Shown piece by piece: positions 1 to 8,158 of a stretch of DNA of 64,000 bases; within the stretch, counting starts at the first letter, position 1; each line of letters starts with the position of its first letter. The translations under genes were made by a program, and so were the position numbers. The stretch spans positions 1-64,000 of the forward strand of contig JAJSLK010000049.1 of NCBI GenBank assembly GCA_021272165.1, written 5' to 3'. The notes under the pieces were generated by a model. That model was not told where the DNA came from and ran no database searches. It saw only the letters and a list, made by a program, of their open reading frames with translations. The stretch is from Methylacidiphilales bacterium. Lineage in GTDB: Bacteria > Verrucomicrobiota > Verrucomicrobiia > Methylacidiphilales > UBA1321.

Positions 1-161
1 AGTTTAATAGTGAGGGAAAGTGGGAGAGTTGATTTCTCGCCACCATTTTATCTGCGTTTTTGGCGCTAATTTCAGCGGCAAACCTGATTACATGTAGGAT
101 GGATTTCATGCTTACATTCCATCACATTTTAGACGCAGGTACTTATTGAGTAATAGGTGTG

Positions 162-542
162 TTAGCGCAAGTTTACGCAAGTAGTAAGCGCCTCCATATC
201 CGAAAAACTGATGCGTTCCAGATAGGGACGATTTTCCTGACGCTCTTCCTCGATCCCGGAACGGAGCGTAGCCGATTGCAGACGATGCTCAGCCAGCAGT
301 TGCATGAGAGAATCGAGATAATAGCCCTCCACGGTCACTATGAGTCCCGGCCAGATAGCCCTGATTTGATAATGATTCTCCTGAACGCGACTTTGGACAT
401 GTAGGAGACGTGAATAAGGGAGGAGATAGACGGAACTATCAACCGTGAACCGAATCATCGGACAACCTGCCTGCTCAATGATTCGCTGACGCTGGATTTT
501 CAGTTCAGCCTCCCAAGTGGCCCAAGTGTCTCTCGTTTTCAT
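162..542 (-). CDS. Hypothetical protein of the tRNA-Cys element
   Basis: A 126-residue protein that I do not recognise. It has no signal peptide, membrane segment or obvious catalytic motif. It starts with a charged, Trp- and Gln-rich stretch and continues with a beta-rich middle (VDSSVYLLPYSRLL). Its ATG overlaps the stop of the upstream 141-residue gene by 4 bp (ATGA), so the two are translationally coupled and belong to one leftward operon headed by the integrase. The upstream overlap is what supports the start. It is the last gene before the left edge of the window; the element probably continues beyond it. Confidence 0.6.
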   Translation of the reverse strand: MKTRDTWATWEAELKIQRQRIIEQAGCPMIRFTVDSSVYLLPYSRLLHVQSRVQENHYQIRAIWPGLIVTVEGYYLDSLMQLLAEHRLQSATLRSGIEEERQENRPYLERISFSDMEALTTCVNLR

Positions 543-964
543 ATTTCGTTCTCCGGGCGCGTGCGCATTTTGCTTCCCAACCGCCCCCAGCCTTGGCTTT
601 TAAGGGGCGGTTGGGCTTCAAAATGCTCGTGGAGTTGCGGGGGTTTTCCGGCTTGGCTGGCTGTTTGCGGGCGCGGGAGCCGGACGTTTTTCCTCCGCCC
701 GTTCTTCTCCGCCCAATACTTCGAGACGGCACGCGAGGCGTCGTGGAGCCATTTTTCGTCATCGGCCAGCTTGAGCAGCGTGCGCGAAGCGAGATATTTG
801 TGCTCCATCCCTTTCGGGCTGCCGAGCGGCTTGAGAAAGCCGAGTTCAACCAGAGCGCGAATCGCTACCACCTCAAAATTGAGCAGGTAGGCCGCGCCTT
901 GGTAATCAACTCGCGCCGGAAGACGGCGCAGGTTCAATAGTGTGGTGGGATTATGGTCATACAT
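539..964 (-). CDS. Small HTH/excisionase-like protein of the integrated element
   Basis: A 141-residue protein. Residues 13-50 (RRLPARVDYQGAAYLL, then VVAIRALVELGFLKPLG) look like the N-terminal helix-turn-helix and wing of MerR/excisionase-type proteins: a short beta strand, two helices and a turn ending in a leucine-lysine-proline-leucine-glycine motif. A basic Pro/Gln-rich tail follows. In an integrase-led operon a recombination directionality factor or regulator is a reasonable role, but this is inference from the motif and the neighbours. It overlaps the next gene by 4 bp and lies 59 bp downstream of the 302-residue gene. Confidence 0.6.
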   Translation of the reverse strand: MYDHNPTTLLNLRRLPARVDYQGAAYLLNFEVVAIRALVELGFLKPLGSPKGMEHKYLASRTLLKLADDEKWLHDASRAVSKYWAEKNGRRKNVRLPRPQTASQAGKPPQLHEHFEAQPPLKSQGWGRLGSKMRTRPENEI

Positions 965-1023
965 GGGGTTCTCCTTGTTTGTATGACCCGACTCTAATCC
1001 CCGGCCACCCGCCGAAATGGGAA

Positions 1024-1932
1024 CTACTTCAAGATTTCAGGTACCATTCCCAAATCGTCCACGTAATTGAGTTCCCATTTATCGAGAATGGCCTTGACCT
1101 TCTTTGCCGTAAGTGGTCCCCGCAGAGGGGGCCCGGCAGTGATTTTCAAAAGTTTCAGAGTCTTTTTGATGTTCTTGATGCCAGTGACTTCATACCGGGA
1201 GGATGGCCCAGGCTCATCATCGTCTTTCGAGCCGGAACGCAGCAAATACCAGACATCGGAAAACCTCGGCTTCCCCTTGGCTTCCAGATCACAGGCATGG
1301 CGGGCCATTTCCACGCGGATTTCACTGGCCGAGGGCCGTTCATTCCGACTTTCAAAAAGCCGGGTGAAGGTCAGGACAACATTTCGGGCCGTGGCACCCG
1401 CCACCCGTCGGGCCTGTCCGTTCCCGGCATAAGGGATACGGTGGATGAAGGCCACGCAGGAGGTCAAATCTTCCAGCCACTTGATGTTTCCCGAAAATAC
1501 GGCCTCCCTTAGCCCCTCTATCTTTACCTGCTCGTCTTTACTGAGCGCATACCGATAAATTTCCTCCAGCAGGTTGACCAGCGGAGGCTTGGAAAAATCC
1601 CCGGCGATCTTGGCGTACCAGTTTCGGACATCATCGGGCGCCTCTTTGATCTCTTCCTGCAAAAGCGCATGGCGGACAAGCTGTCGGGGTGTCAGCTTCC
1701 TCTTACCCGCGCTAAGATGAACCATTCCCTGAGTAAATACGTTGGGAGGACGTTTCTTTTTTTCCGCTTCAATTTTTCGCTCGCGTTCCCGCGTGGCCCG
1801 CGCCGCCGCCTCCGCAACCAACTTGCGCAAAGGGTGAGTTTCTGCCTCCGGCTCTTGCATCGTCCCACCAATAGTCAGAATTACTTTCCGTCCTCGACCC
1901 TGCTTTTCAGATTTTTGACCTTCGTTGCGCAT
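1024..1932 (-). CDS. Hypothetical protein of the integrated element
   Basis: A 302-residue, highly charged soluble protein with no signal peptide or membrane segment. Residues 35-65 are an Arg/Glu/Lys-rich helix (ATRERERKIEAEKKKRPP). The middle carries a helical segment (PLVNLLEEIYRYALS), and the C-terminal third has a lysine-rich stretch (IKNIKKTLKLLKIT). I cannot assign a family. Its position, 42 bp downstream of the integrase on the same strand, suggests an element maintenance or replication/transfer accessory role; this is inferred only from context. Confidence 0.6.
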   Translation of the reverse strand: MRNEGQKSEKQGRGRKVILTIGGTMQEPEAETHPLRKLVAEAAARATRERERKIEAEKKKRPPNVFTQGMVHLSAGKRKLTPRQLVRHALLQEEIKEAPDDVRNWYAKIAGDFSKPPLVNLLEEIYRYALSKDEQVKIEGLREAVFSGNIKWLEDLTSCVAFIHRIPYAGNGQARRVAGATARNVVLTFTRLFESRNERPSASEIRVEMARHACDLEAKGKPRFSDVWYLLRSGSKDDDEPGPSSRYEVTGIKNIKKTLKLLKITAGPPLRGPLTAKKVKAILDKWELNYVDDLGMVPEILK

Positions 1933-1974
1933 GGGAAAAGGTGGCTCTTAAGTAGGGCTTCCGCCAAGCCGATT

Positions 1975-3084
1975 TTACAGCATGGCTTGTGGCTGCAATT
2001 CCCCTTCCCCTTTCTCCACGGGCAAATCGTCGCTTCCTTCATTCTTGAAATCGACCGAGATGATTTTCTTGTGACGGTGGCGGCGCTCATATTCTTCCAA
2101 CGGTGGAACCGTCACCAGAGCTTTTCTGGCGTAGGCGCGATGGACGGCTTTGCTATTGTGTCCAAGCGCCACCTGAGCGAATCGTTCAGGATACCCCGCT
2201 ATCTTCGCCCGTTCAGCCCAGGCATAACGATAGCTATGCAGGGTAATGCCCTCGATTCCGAGTCCCCGGCAACGCTGTTTAAACTCCGTGGCACGGTCAG
2301 AGGCTCGTACGGCGATGAGATAGGGAAACAATGGGCCGGTGGAGGGCAGTTGACGCAGGATCGTCGCTACATCGGTGCCAAAGGAAATTTGAGGTAGTTG
2401 CCCCACGTTGCGCCCTCGCAATTTCATCCGTTCAAAGGTAATCACCTTGTCTTCCCAATTCACGTCCTCGGCGTGGAGATGCGCCAGATCACCCTGAGAC
2501 GCGCCCAAATGCCAAGCCAGTTGGTAAAACGCTTTCCGCTCGGGATTAGCCTCGCGCTCGATGATGCTGAAATGCTCGTCCCAAGTGACGGCCCGTTTCT
2601 CCGCATGGCGATATTTCGGCCATTGCTTTTTCGGAATCACCGGCCAAGGGAGCCAATTCATGTCCAGGGCGAAGTTATGCACCCGGCGCAAAAAGACGTT
2701 GGTCGAGACCGTGCCCGCCTGCATAACGCGGAAAAGCTCTTCCGCAACCGTTTCAGTGAGCTTCTGGTTCAGGAGCGGAATCATCGCCTTGTCCTTGGCT
2801 ACATTCGTCCACCGATATTGCGTCTGTCCTGTCTTCGTCTTGATAATCTCATCCAGCACATGCTGCCACGTCCGCTTGGGCATGAGGGGATCGCTCGCCG
2901 CCAGATAGGTGCGGGCAATCTGGAGATTAATGGCAGGCTGGCGCAATGCCTCATTCTTGGCCGCCAGAAGCACGAGAGCTTCCTGCCTGCTTTTTGTCCG
3001 CAAGCTCTCCTGCTTTCGTGTCCCCACGTTTTCAACGTAGAAGGTGCCGTGATGTTGGAATAATCGATACCGCTGCAAGCGCAT
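1975..3084 (-). CDS. Tyrosine recombinase / integrase with an altered Arg-I position
   Basis: A 369-residue site-specific recombinase of the phage-integrase superfamily. An N-terminal arm-binding/core-binding region (about 1-160) precedes the catalytic domain. The C-terminal box is intact: HSYR (His283, Arg286), LGH (His309) and the nucleophile Tyr318 in HRAYARKA; Lys221 is the probable beta-hairpin lysine. The first catalytic arginine, normally in a TGLR-like motif, is replaced: the segment reads LGASQGDLAHL, with Ser196 aligned to Arg-I. Similar 'GASQ-D' integrases appear, from memory, to be common in verrucomicrobiotes, so this may be a lineage type and not a dead enzyme. The gene lies 175 bp from the 3' end of tRNA-Cys and points away from it, the classic arrangement of a tRNA-integrated element. 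It heads the leftward element operon. Confidence 0.9.
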   Translation of the reverse strand: MRLQRYRLFQHHGTFYVENVGTRKQESLRTKSRQEALVLLAAKNEALRQPAINLQIARTYLAASDPLMPKRTWQHVLDEIIKTKTGQTQYRWTNVAKDKAMIPLLNQKLTETVAEELFRVMQAGTVSTNVFLRRVHNFALDMNWLPWPVIPKKQWPKYRHAEKRAVTWDEHFSIIEREANPERKAFYQLAWHLGASQGDLAHLHAEDVNWEDKVITFERMKLRGRNVGQLPQISFGTDVATILRQLPSTGPLFPYLIAVRASDRATEFKQRCRGLGIEGITLHSYRYAWAERAKIAGYPERFAQVALGHNSKAVHRAYARKALVTVPPLEEYERRHRHKKIISVDFKNEGSDDLPVEKGEGELQPQAML

Positions 3085-3190
3085 GTTTGTCTCCGGTTTC
3101 AGAGACTACTTGCTGAGCGATACACCGCGTTAGCGAGTAGAACCAAAGTAAGCCTCAAGCTGGCCGCAGTAAGCGCAGAGCTTGATTTTT

Positions 3191-3211
3191 ACTGGCAGTT
3201 CTACTGGCAGT
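3191..3211. repeat. Tandem 9-bp direct repeat between integrase and tRNA
   Basis: Two perfect copies of ACTGGCAGT (3191-3199 and 3203-3211) are separated by 3 bp, giving a 12-bp period. They lie between the integrase start and the tRNA-Cys 3' end. Short direct repeats here are typical of integrase arm-type or excisionase binding sites. The repeat is seen directly; the binding role is inferred. Confidence 0.5.
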
Positions 3212-3258
3212 CGGCGCTTTTCTTCGTCCTAAGCTATTCCATTTCAACCAATTAGAAA

Positions 3259-3333
3259 TGGAGGCGAGGGTCGGAATCGAACCGACGCATACAGCTTTTG
3301 CAGAGCCGTGCCTTACCACTTGGCTACCCCGCC
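3259..3333 (-). tRNA. tRNA-Cys(GCA)
   Basis: All arms fold by eye: a 7-bp acceptor stem (GGCGGGG with CCTCGCC, one G-U pair), a D-arm with AGCC and GGT elements, an anticodon stem CGGCT/AGCTG with loop CTGCAAA giving anticodon GCA, and a T-arm GTCGG-TTCGATT-CCGAC. The discriminator base is U, the known identity element for cysteinyl-tRNA synthetase, and the CCA tail is encoded (3259-3261 on the complement). The 3' end faces the integrase, so it is the likely attachment site of the element to the left. Confidence 0.95.
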
Positions 3334-3471
3334 ATTGCCTAGAGCTCATGAAGATAACGTCACCGCCTATCTGCGCCAAGAAAAAGTTCCCGCCGGGCCA
3401 CCAGCCCCAAAGCGCCGCCGCAATCTTGCCATCCCGTGGCGGCCCGCGCATACTGCCCGTTCACCTTCGCC

Positions 3472-5790
3472 ATGAAATTCTCGCTTCGCTGGCTCAGCCA
3501 TTACATCAACCTCACGGTGCCCGTGCCACAGATGCTCGACCGGCTCACCCTCGCCGGCACTGAGGTGGAGCACGTCGCCGTCACCGGCGTCGAAAGCCCC
3601 TACATCGTCGTGGGCCATATCCTCTCCTCCATCCCGCATCCGAACGCCGACCGCCTCCGCGTTTGCCGCGTGGACGACGGCTCGGGCATCCGCCAGATCG
3701 TCTGCGGCGCGAAGAACTATAAGGACGGAGACAAGGCCCCGCTCGCCCTGCCCGGCGCCCAGCTCCCCGGCGGACTCGTCATCAAGGAATCGAAACTCCG
3801 CGGCGAACTCTCCCAGGGCATGCTCTGCTCGGCCAAGGAACTCCAGCTGGCCGATGACGCCGACGGCCTCCTCATCCTGCCCGCCGACGCCCCGGTCGGG
3901 AAAATCTTCTTTGACTACCAGCCCGGCGACACCGTCTTCGAGGTCGAAATCACCTCCAACCGGCCCGACCTCCTGTCCTACCGCGGCATCGCGCGGGAAA
4001 TCGCCGCCATCGGCGCCGGTACGCTCAAGGAGGTCCCTGCACCCGCCATCACTTTCCCCTCCGATACGCCGGTCTGGTCAGCACAACTCGGCGCGCCAGA
4101 ATTCGGCCCCTACTACACCGCCACGCATCTCACCAACGTCAAGGTCGGCCCCAGCCCGGCCTGGCTGCAGGAGGCCATCGCCTCCACCGGCCATCGCCCG
4201 ATCAACAACGTCGTCGACATCACGAATTACGTGCTCTTCGAGACCGGCCAGCCGCTTCACGCCTTCGACGCCGCCAAACTCAACGGCAGCGTCATCGAGA
4301 TCCGCCGCGCCCGCGCGGGCGAAAAACTCGAGGCGCTCGATGACAAGACCTACGAACTGCTTCCGGACGATCTCGTCATCGCCGACGCGCAGGAGCCCGT
4401 CGCCATCGCCGGAATCATGGGCGGCAAGCCCACCGGCGTCGGCGTCGGCACCAGCGAGATCGTCCTCGAGGCCGCCTGGTTTCAGCCCGCCAACGTGCGC
4501 CGCACCAGCCGCCGCCTCGGCCTCGTCTCCGATTCCTCCTACCGCTATGAACGCCGCGTCGATCCCGGCGCGCTCCTCGCCGCCCGCGACCGCGCCCTCG
4601 GCCTCCTTGTCGAACTCACCGGCGCAACCATCTCCTCTGCTTCGCACATCGCCGGCGGATCGCCGCCCACCCGCGGCCCCATCACCCTCCGCTCCTCGAA
4701 AATCACCGGCCTGCTCGGCATCGAAGTCCCGACCCCTACCATCGAGGACAAGCTCACTCGCCTCGGTTGCAAAAAAGTTTCCGCCGGCAACAGCGAAACC
4801 GTCTGGCAGCCGCCCACCTTCCGCGACGACCTCTCTCGCGAGGTCGACCTGATCGAGGAAATCGCGCGGCTCCATGGCCTCGAGGGCGTTCCCGCCCGGG
4901 TCGTCACCGGACTCCATCACGAAACCGATGCCGATCGCGCCCATGCCCGGCTTCTCCGTCTCCGCCGCGCTCTCGCCGGCCGGGGCTGGGACGAATGCGT
5001 CACCGATGCGCTCATCGAACGGAAGCTGGCCACGGTCGACGCCCATGCCGCCACCGCCCTCGAAATGGCCAATCCCCTGAGCGAACTCCAGACCCATCTT
5101 CGGCCCTCGCTCAAAACCCCGCTTCTCCAGGTCGCCGCCAAAAATCTGGCCAGGGGCGTCCCGCAACTCCGCCTCTTCGAAATTGGCCGGGTCTACGAAA
5201 AAAGGGATCAAAGCACCCACGAACCGGTTCATCTCGCCCTTCTCGTCTCGGGTCTGGCCGAGGAAGCCGCCTGGTATCAAAAGGAACGGGTTTCTGATTA
5301 CTTCGATCTCAGTGGAATGGTCGATTTTCTCGTCAAAAATCTTAACATTAACGTTAAAGATATTCTGGAATCGGGTCAAATTTCTTTTTCTGATCTCAAA
5401 AACTTCGGAGTCAAGGTCCCCGTCTTTTATGCCGAAATCAGCTTGGAAGAATGGCTCAAACGGGCTCCCCAGCCGGAACATTATCAGCCTGTCCCCGCTT
5501 TCCCGCCCATCCGCCGCGACCTCGCCATCGTCCTGAACAAATCGGTCCCTCAGGCCAAGGTCGAGGAAACCATCCACGCCGCCAAGGCACCCAATCTCCA
5601 GAACCTCCGCCTCTTCGATTTCTTCCTCGATCCCAGGGGCGAAAAAATCGCCGCCGACCACAAATCGCTCGCCTACGCCCTCACCTATCGCGCCGCCGAC
5701 CGCACGCTCACCGAAAAGGAAGTCAACGAGGCCCACGACCTCGTCCGCAAGAAGCTCGTCGCCGATCTGGGCTGCACGTTTCGGGAGTAA
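3472..5790 (+). CDS. pheT: Phenylalanyl-tRNA synthetase beta subunit
   Basis: The beta subunit of the alpha2-beta2 PheRS, which attaches phenylalanine to tRNA-Phe and edits tyrosine mischarging. The ATG at 3472 gives the standard N-terminus MKFSLRWLSHYIN and 772 residues, near the usual ~800; the reading frame is open 36 bases further upstream but that extension is not family-like. Seen in order: an EMAP/OB-type tRNA-binding domain (about 40-150), the B3/B4 editing region (SNRPDLLSYRGIAREIAA; ITNYVLFETGQPLHAFDA), the B5 domain, the catalytic-like core (NPLSELQTHLRPSLKTPLL) and the C-terminal ferredoxin-like anticodon-binding domain (FPPIRRDLAIVL). pheS is not adjacent: tRNA-Cys on the opposite strand lies upstream, so the usual pheST operon is split here. 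Confidence 0.97.
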   Translation: MKFSLRWLSHYINLTVPVPQMLDRLTLAGTEVEHVAVTGVESPYIVVGHILSSIPHPNADRLRVCRVDDGSGIRQIVCGAKNYKDGDKAPLALPGAQLPGGLVIKESKLRGELSQGMLCSAKELQLADDADGLLILPADAPVGKIFFDYQPGDTVFEVEITSNRPDLLSYRGIAREIAAIGAGTLKEVPAPAITFPSDTPVWSAQLGAPEFGPYYTATHLTNVKVGPSPAWLQEAIASTGHRPINNVVDITNYVLFETGQPLHAFDAAKLNGSVIEIRRARAGEKLEALDDKTYELLPDDLVIADAQEPVAIAGIMGGKPTGVGVGTSEIVLEAAWFQPANVRRTSRRLGLVSDSSYRYERRVDPGALLAARDRALGLLVELTGATISSASHIAGGSPPTRGPITLRSSKITGLLGIEVPTPTIEDKLTRLGCKKVSAGNSETVWQPPTFRDDLSREVDLIEEIARLHGLEGVPARVVTGLHHETDADRAHARLLRLRRALAGRGWDECVTDALIERKLATVDAHAATALEMANPLSELQTHLRPSLKTPLLQVAAKNLARGVPQLRLFEIGRVYEKRDQSTHEPVHLALLVSGLAEEAAWYQKERVSDYFDLSGMVDFLVKNLNINVKDILESGQISFSDLKNFGVKVPVFYAEISLEEWLKRAPQPEHYQPVPAFPPIRRDLAIVLNKSVPQAKVEETIHAAKAPNLQNLRLFDFFLDPRGEKIAADHKSLAYALTYRAADRTLTEKEVNEAHDLVRKKLVADLGCTFRE

Positions 5791-5793
5791 TTT

Positions 5794-5824
5794 CCGTCAT
5801 CCTGAGCTTGTCGAGGGATGACGG
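5794..5824. repeat. Short REP-like palindrome (gtcatcctgagc family)
   Basis: Perfect 9-bp arms (CCGTCATCC at 5794-5802, GGATGACGG at 5816-5824) around TGAGCTTGTCGAG, starting 3 bp after the pheT stop. The same core (GTCATCCTGAGC ... GGATGAC) recurs at 14149-14248 and 23218-23322. No U-tract follows, so it is a repeat and not a standard terminator. Confidence 0.7.
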
Positions 5825-6036
5825 AGGGAAAAAGGCAGGACGCGCTTTTTCCCTGCTGGGTAATAGCGGCGGCCTATCCCAAATCAGCGACGGTCATAGA
5901 CAAATGCCATCCCGCCGTCTCCTTTCCTAAGAGTCTTTAGTTTAACGACTTCCTTCCAAAAAGCAAGTTGCTTTTAGGTAAATTTTGGCAGGAAAAAGCA
6001 AGCGAGTGTTATGCACGCCAGAAGGATGTTGTTATG

Positions 6037-6419
6037 GCGCGACCTGAAGGGGTTGCGATGATTGTTTAGCGATGAAAGGAGGAACCTGACATCGAGATAA
6101 ACCTGCGGTTTCGTCCACAGTAGCCTACCGGCACTTGCGCGACTGGCAACAGTCGGGTGAGAAGCTGCCGGGACAATAGACCTTTGCTTCACCGCAGGGA
6201 AAATGATCGCGAGGTCATTTCCCGACGCGCCAGCGTCTGGCGTTCCAAGGGTTAGGCTGGATGGTATGCCCAACAGAAGTGAACTGCCGCAGGCACCGTT
6301 ACACCTCATGAGCCAATGACGCTGGGAACGGCTCCCACCAAAACGGTAAGCAGTCGGTTGCTCCACCCATAACTTGGAGCACACGAACTACAGGACTGCC
6401 GGTGTAAGAGGCAGGGGCT
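6037..6419 (+). mobile_element. Probable group II intron 5' fragment (domain I-III-like, no ORF)
   Basis: Non-coding sequence beginning with GCGCGACCTG, a one-base variant of the GUGCGAC 5' end of group II introns. It contains stretches typical of domain I (GTCCACAGTAGCCTA; CAGTCGGGTGAGAAGC) and downstream pieces such as GACGCTGGGAACGGC, ACGGTAAGCAGTC and GTGTAAGAGGCAGGG. I see no domain V (34-nt AGC...GUUC hairpin) and no reverse transcriptase. It is joined directly to a headless repB gene, so it appears to be a 3'-truncated intron in a plasmid/ICE-type gene. This rests on remembered intron consensus; a covariance model search would decide. Confidence 0.45.
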
Positions 6420-7097
6420 ATGGACGGACATTTGCGCTATTGTGCTCTAAAAGACCTCGGTATCAACAAGGCCGATTGCATTATTTGCAACGAAGATGAA
6501 AGTTTTACTTATAATGCCAGAATCAGCCGGCTCGCTCCTATTCAGGAGCACAATATGATTATGAAAGCGATTAAGAATGGAGTTGCCATAGAACGGATCG
6601 CTGCTGCTCTCAATCTCAAAATTGACTATGTTCGGGCAATGATGAATCTTCTAAACGGCATCCACCCTGAAGCAGTAGATCTCATCAAAGATAAGCAAAT
6701 TAGCCAATCGGCCATCCGTCTATTCAAGAAAGTCAAACCTCTGCGGCAAATTGAAATGGCAGAGTTATTGGTCTCCGCCAATATTTTTAGCCGAGCGTAT
6801 ATTCAGGCTCTCTTGATCGGTACGCCCAAGGATCAACTCACAAATCCAGATGCGCCCAAGCAGGCCAAGGGATTGTCCGCAGAAGAACTTGCCCGCATGG
6901 AACAGGAGATGAAAACGATTGAACCTAATTTTAAAGCCGTCGAACAGTCTTATGGCGAAAACGTGCTCAACCTAACTTTGGCCCGGGGCTACGTGAAAAA
7001 GCTGTTACTGAATGCCAAGGTGGTTCGATTTCTTTCGTCAAAACATCCCGACATATTTTCTGAATTTGAAGTCGTTGCGGCCATGGAGACGCTTTGA
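6420..7097 (+). pseudogene. RepB/ParB-like partition protein, N-terminus missing
   Basis: The 225 residues begin in the middle of a ParB-type domain: MDGHLRYCALKDLGI matches the 'DGHxRxxAL' box that normally lies about 80-90 residues into such proteins. An HTH-like segment follows (EHNMIMKAIKNGVAIERIAAAL), then a RepB C-terminal-like region (PLRQIEMAELLVSANIFSRAYIQALLIGT; SYGENVLNLTLARGYVKKLL). The catalytic/CTP-binding N-terminal part is absent and replaced by the intron-like sequence. The remaining frame is undamaged, so the break may be recent, or a shortened protein may be made from the ATG at 6420 (AGGGG lies 3-4 bases upstream). Base composition is AT-richer than the flanking genes, consistent with transfer. 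Confidence 0.75.
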
Positions 7098-7143
7098 GCA
7101 ACAATCTGTAAAAGAAAGGAGCAAATCGAAACAGATCTATATG

Positions 7144-7578
7144 TTACAGAAAATATTCTGCGTTTAGGGAAAAATGACTACTGAGCTTGCGGATATGTTC
7201 TGAGGTGAGTTTGCGTTCTTCCCGCACGATTTTGTTTCCCATCGTGGCATCCAGTCCAAGGAATCGCCCCAGGTCAGAAGCAGTCCAGCCCACCGAATCC
7301 AGAAGGGACTTTAAACGCTCACGGAAGGGTAATTCTTTCTCAGGATGACTCTTTTCGTGTTCCTCCTCGTAAGCGAGAATCAAATTAGTCAGGAGTTCAA
7401 AGTAGTCGCCCTGATCGCGGGTGAACTGCTGTTCAAAACCGGCCATGGGTTCGGCAATTTCGAGAGCATTTTCATAACCAACTTTGTCGTGGATTGGACG
7501 TGGCAGGTAAAGATCACACAGGTGGCGATACTCCTTGGGAAAATCCGCAAAGCGAAGTCGAGTGCCAGCCTTTTTCAT
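7144..7578 (-). CDS. higA: HigA-type antitoxin
   Basis: A 144-residue antitoxin with a C-terminal HTH_3-like domain (LLDSVGWTASDLGRFLGL, then MGNKIVREERKLT and IRKLSSHFSLNAEYFL). The ATG at 7578 overlaps the higB stop in an ATGA arrangement and has GGAAAGGAA a few bases upstream; an in-frame ATG 15 bases earlier is less well supported. It is expected to neutralise HigB and repress the operon by binding the palindrome at 7887-7905. It is the downstream gene, the toxin-first order typical of higBA. Confidence 0.88.
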   Translation of the reverse strand: MKKAGTRLRFADFPKEYRHLCDLYLPRPIHDKVGYENALEIAEPMAGFEQQFTRDQGDYFELLTNLILAYEEEHEKSHPEKELPFRERLKSLLDSVGWTASDLGRFLGLDATMGNKIVREERKLTSEHIRKLSSHFSLNAEYFL

Positions 7579-7883
7579 AAAGTTCCTTTCCATTGGTTCT
7601 TGCTGTATTCCGCATGGGTCATAAAGCGGAGAGCGAAAACCCGCTGCGTGTTAAAATGCACGGCAGCGATGAGGCGGTAGTTGTTGCCCGAAATGTTAAA
7701 GACGATCACATTCCGACCACTGGCTACCTGAACCAAATCTGCCGACCGATACACCTGTCTCAACGCCACAAAGTCTTTGAACTTCGCCGCCTTAATGAGT
7801 GCCAGCCATCCCGACAGGGACGATGCAGCGGTGGGATGTTTGCGTGCCCACAAGCGCACGGTCACGGGCTTGATGACTTTCAC
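7575..7883 (-). CDS. higB: HigB-type toxin (mRNA interferase)
   Basis: A 102-residue protein of the HigB_toxin family, RelE-fold ribosome-dependent mRNA endonucleases. Recognisable blocks: DFVALRQVYRSADLV, RNVIVFNISGNNYRLIAAVHF and RVFALRFMTHAEYSK. The start is GTG at 7883, only 3 bases from the upstream palindrome, and the length is normal. It is co-transcribed with higA (4-bp overlap) and sits in the accessory patch beside the repB fragment, consistent with plasmid/ICE ancestry or stabilisation. Confidence 0.88.
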   Translation of the reverse strand: MKVIKPVTVRLWARKHPTAASSLSGWLALIKAAKFKDFVALRQVYRSADLVQVASGRNVIVFNISGNNYRLIAAVHFNTQRVFALRFMTHAEYSKNQWKGTL

Positions 7884-7886
7884 TCG

Positions 7887-7922
7887 TTAGGACAAAATGT
7901 CCTAATTTGGGCATTTCGTCAA
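7887..7922 (-). promoter_or_regulatory. higBA promoter with palindromic operator
   Basis: A perfect palindrome (TTAGGACA-AAA-TGTCCTAA, 7887-7905) lies just upstream of the higB GTG. On the minus strand a -35-like TTGACG (7917-7922) lies upstream, so the palindrome covers the expected -10 region and the initiation site. This is the geometry of autoregulation by HigA. The palindrome is seen directly; the regulator is inferred. Confidence 0.65.
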
Positions 7923-8158
7923 GAAAGGATGGGGAAAAGAAAGCCTCTTTTTACGGTTTCTCCTCTGATTTTTGATCAGACATTCATTAAAAATTTCCAC
8001 CAAACTTTGTTCGGGGTGGCGTGTCCGTCCCCCAAAAACTGCAAACCTTGTTTTATTGATGGGGATTTCGATAGGGGCGAGTAACATCCCCTCGCAACGC
8101 ATAGCAAATCGATGCCGAAAGGTGCAGGATTTTACCTTTTACCTCTCGCAAGATATAT

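Noticed and set aside
4078-5736. 552-codon open frame on the minus strand opposite pheT, and similar long frames opposite other GC-rich genes (for example 8353-9438 and 43313-44332)
   Set aside because: They lie wholly inside well-recognised genes, have Gly/Ala/Glu- or Ser/Pro/Arg-rich translations without motifs, and arise from codon bias in high-GC DNA.
5974-6384. 136-codon minus-strand frame over the intron-like segment
   Set aside because: The translation has no family features, and the same DNA reads as structured intron RNA on the plus strand.
7902-8102. 66-codon minus-strand frame upstream of higBA
   Set aside because: It overlaps the predicted higBA promoter/operator, has no Shine-Dalgarno and no recognisable domain.
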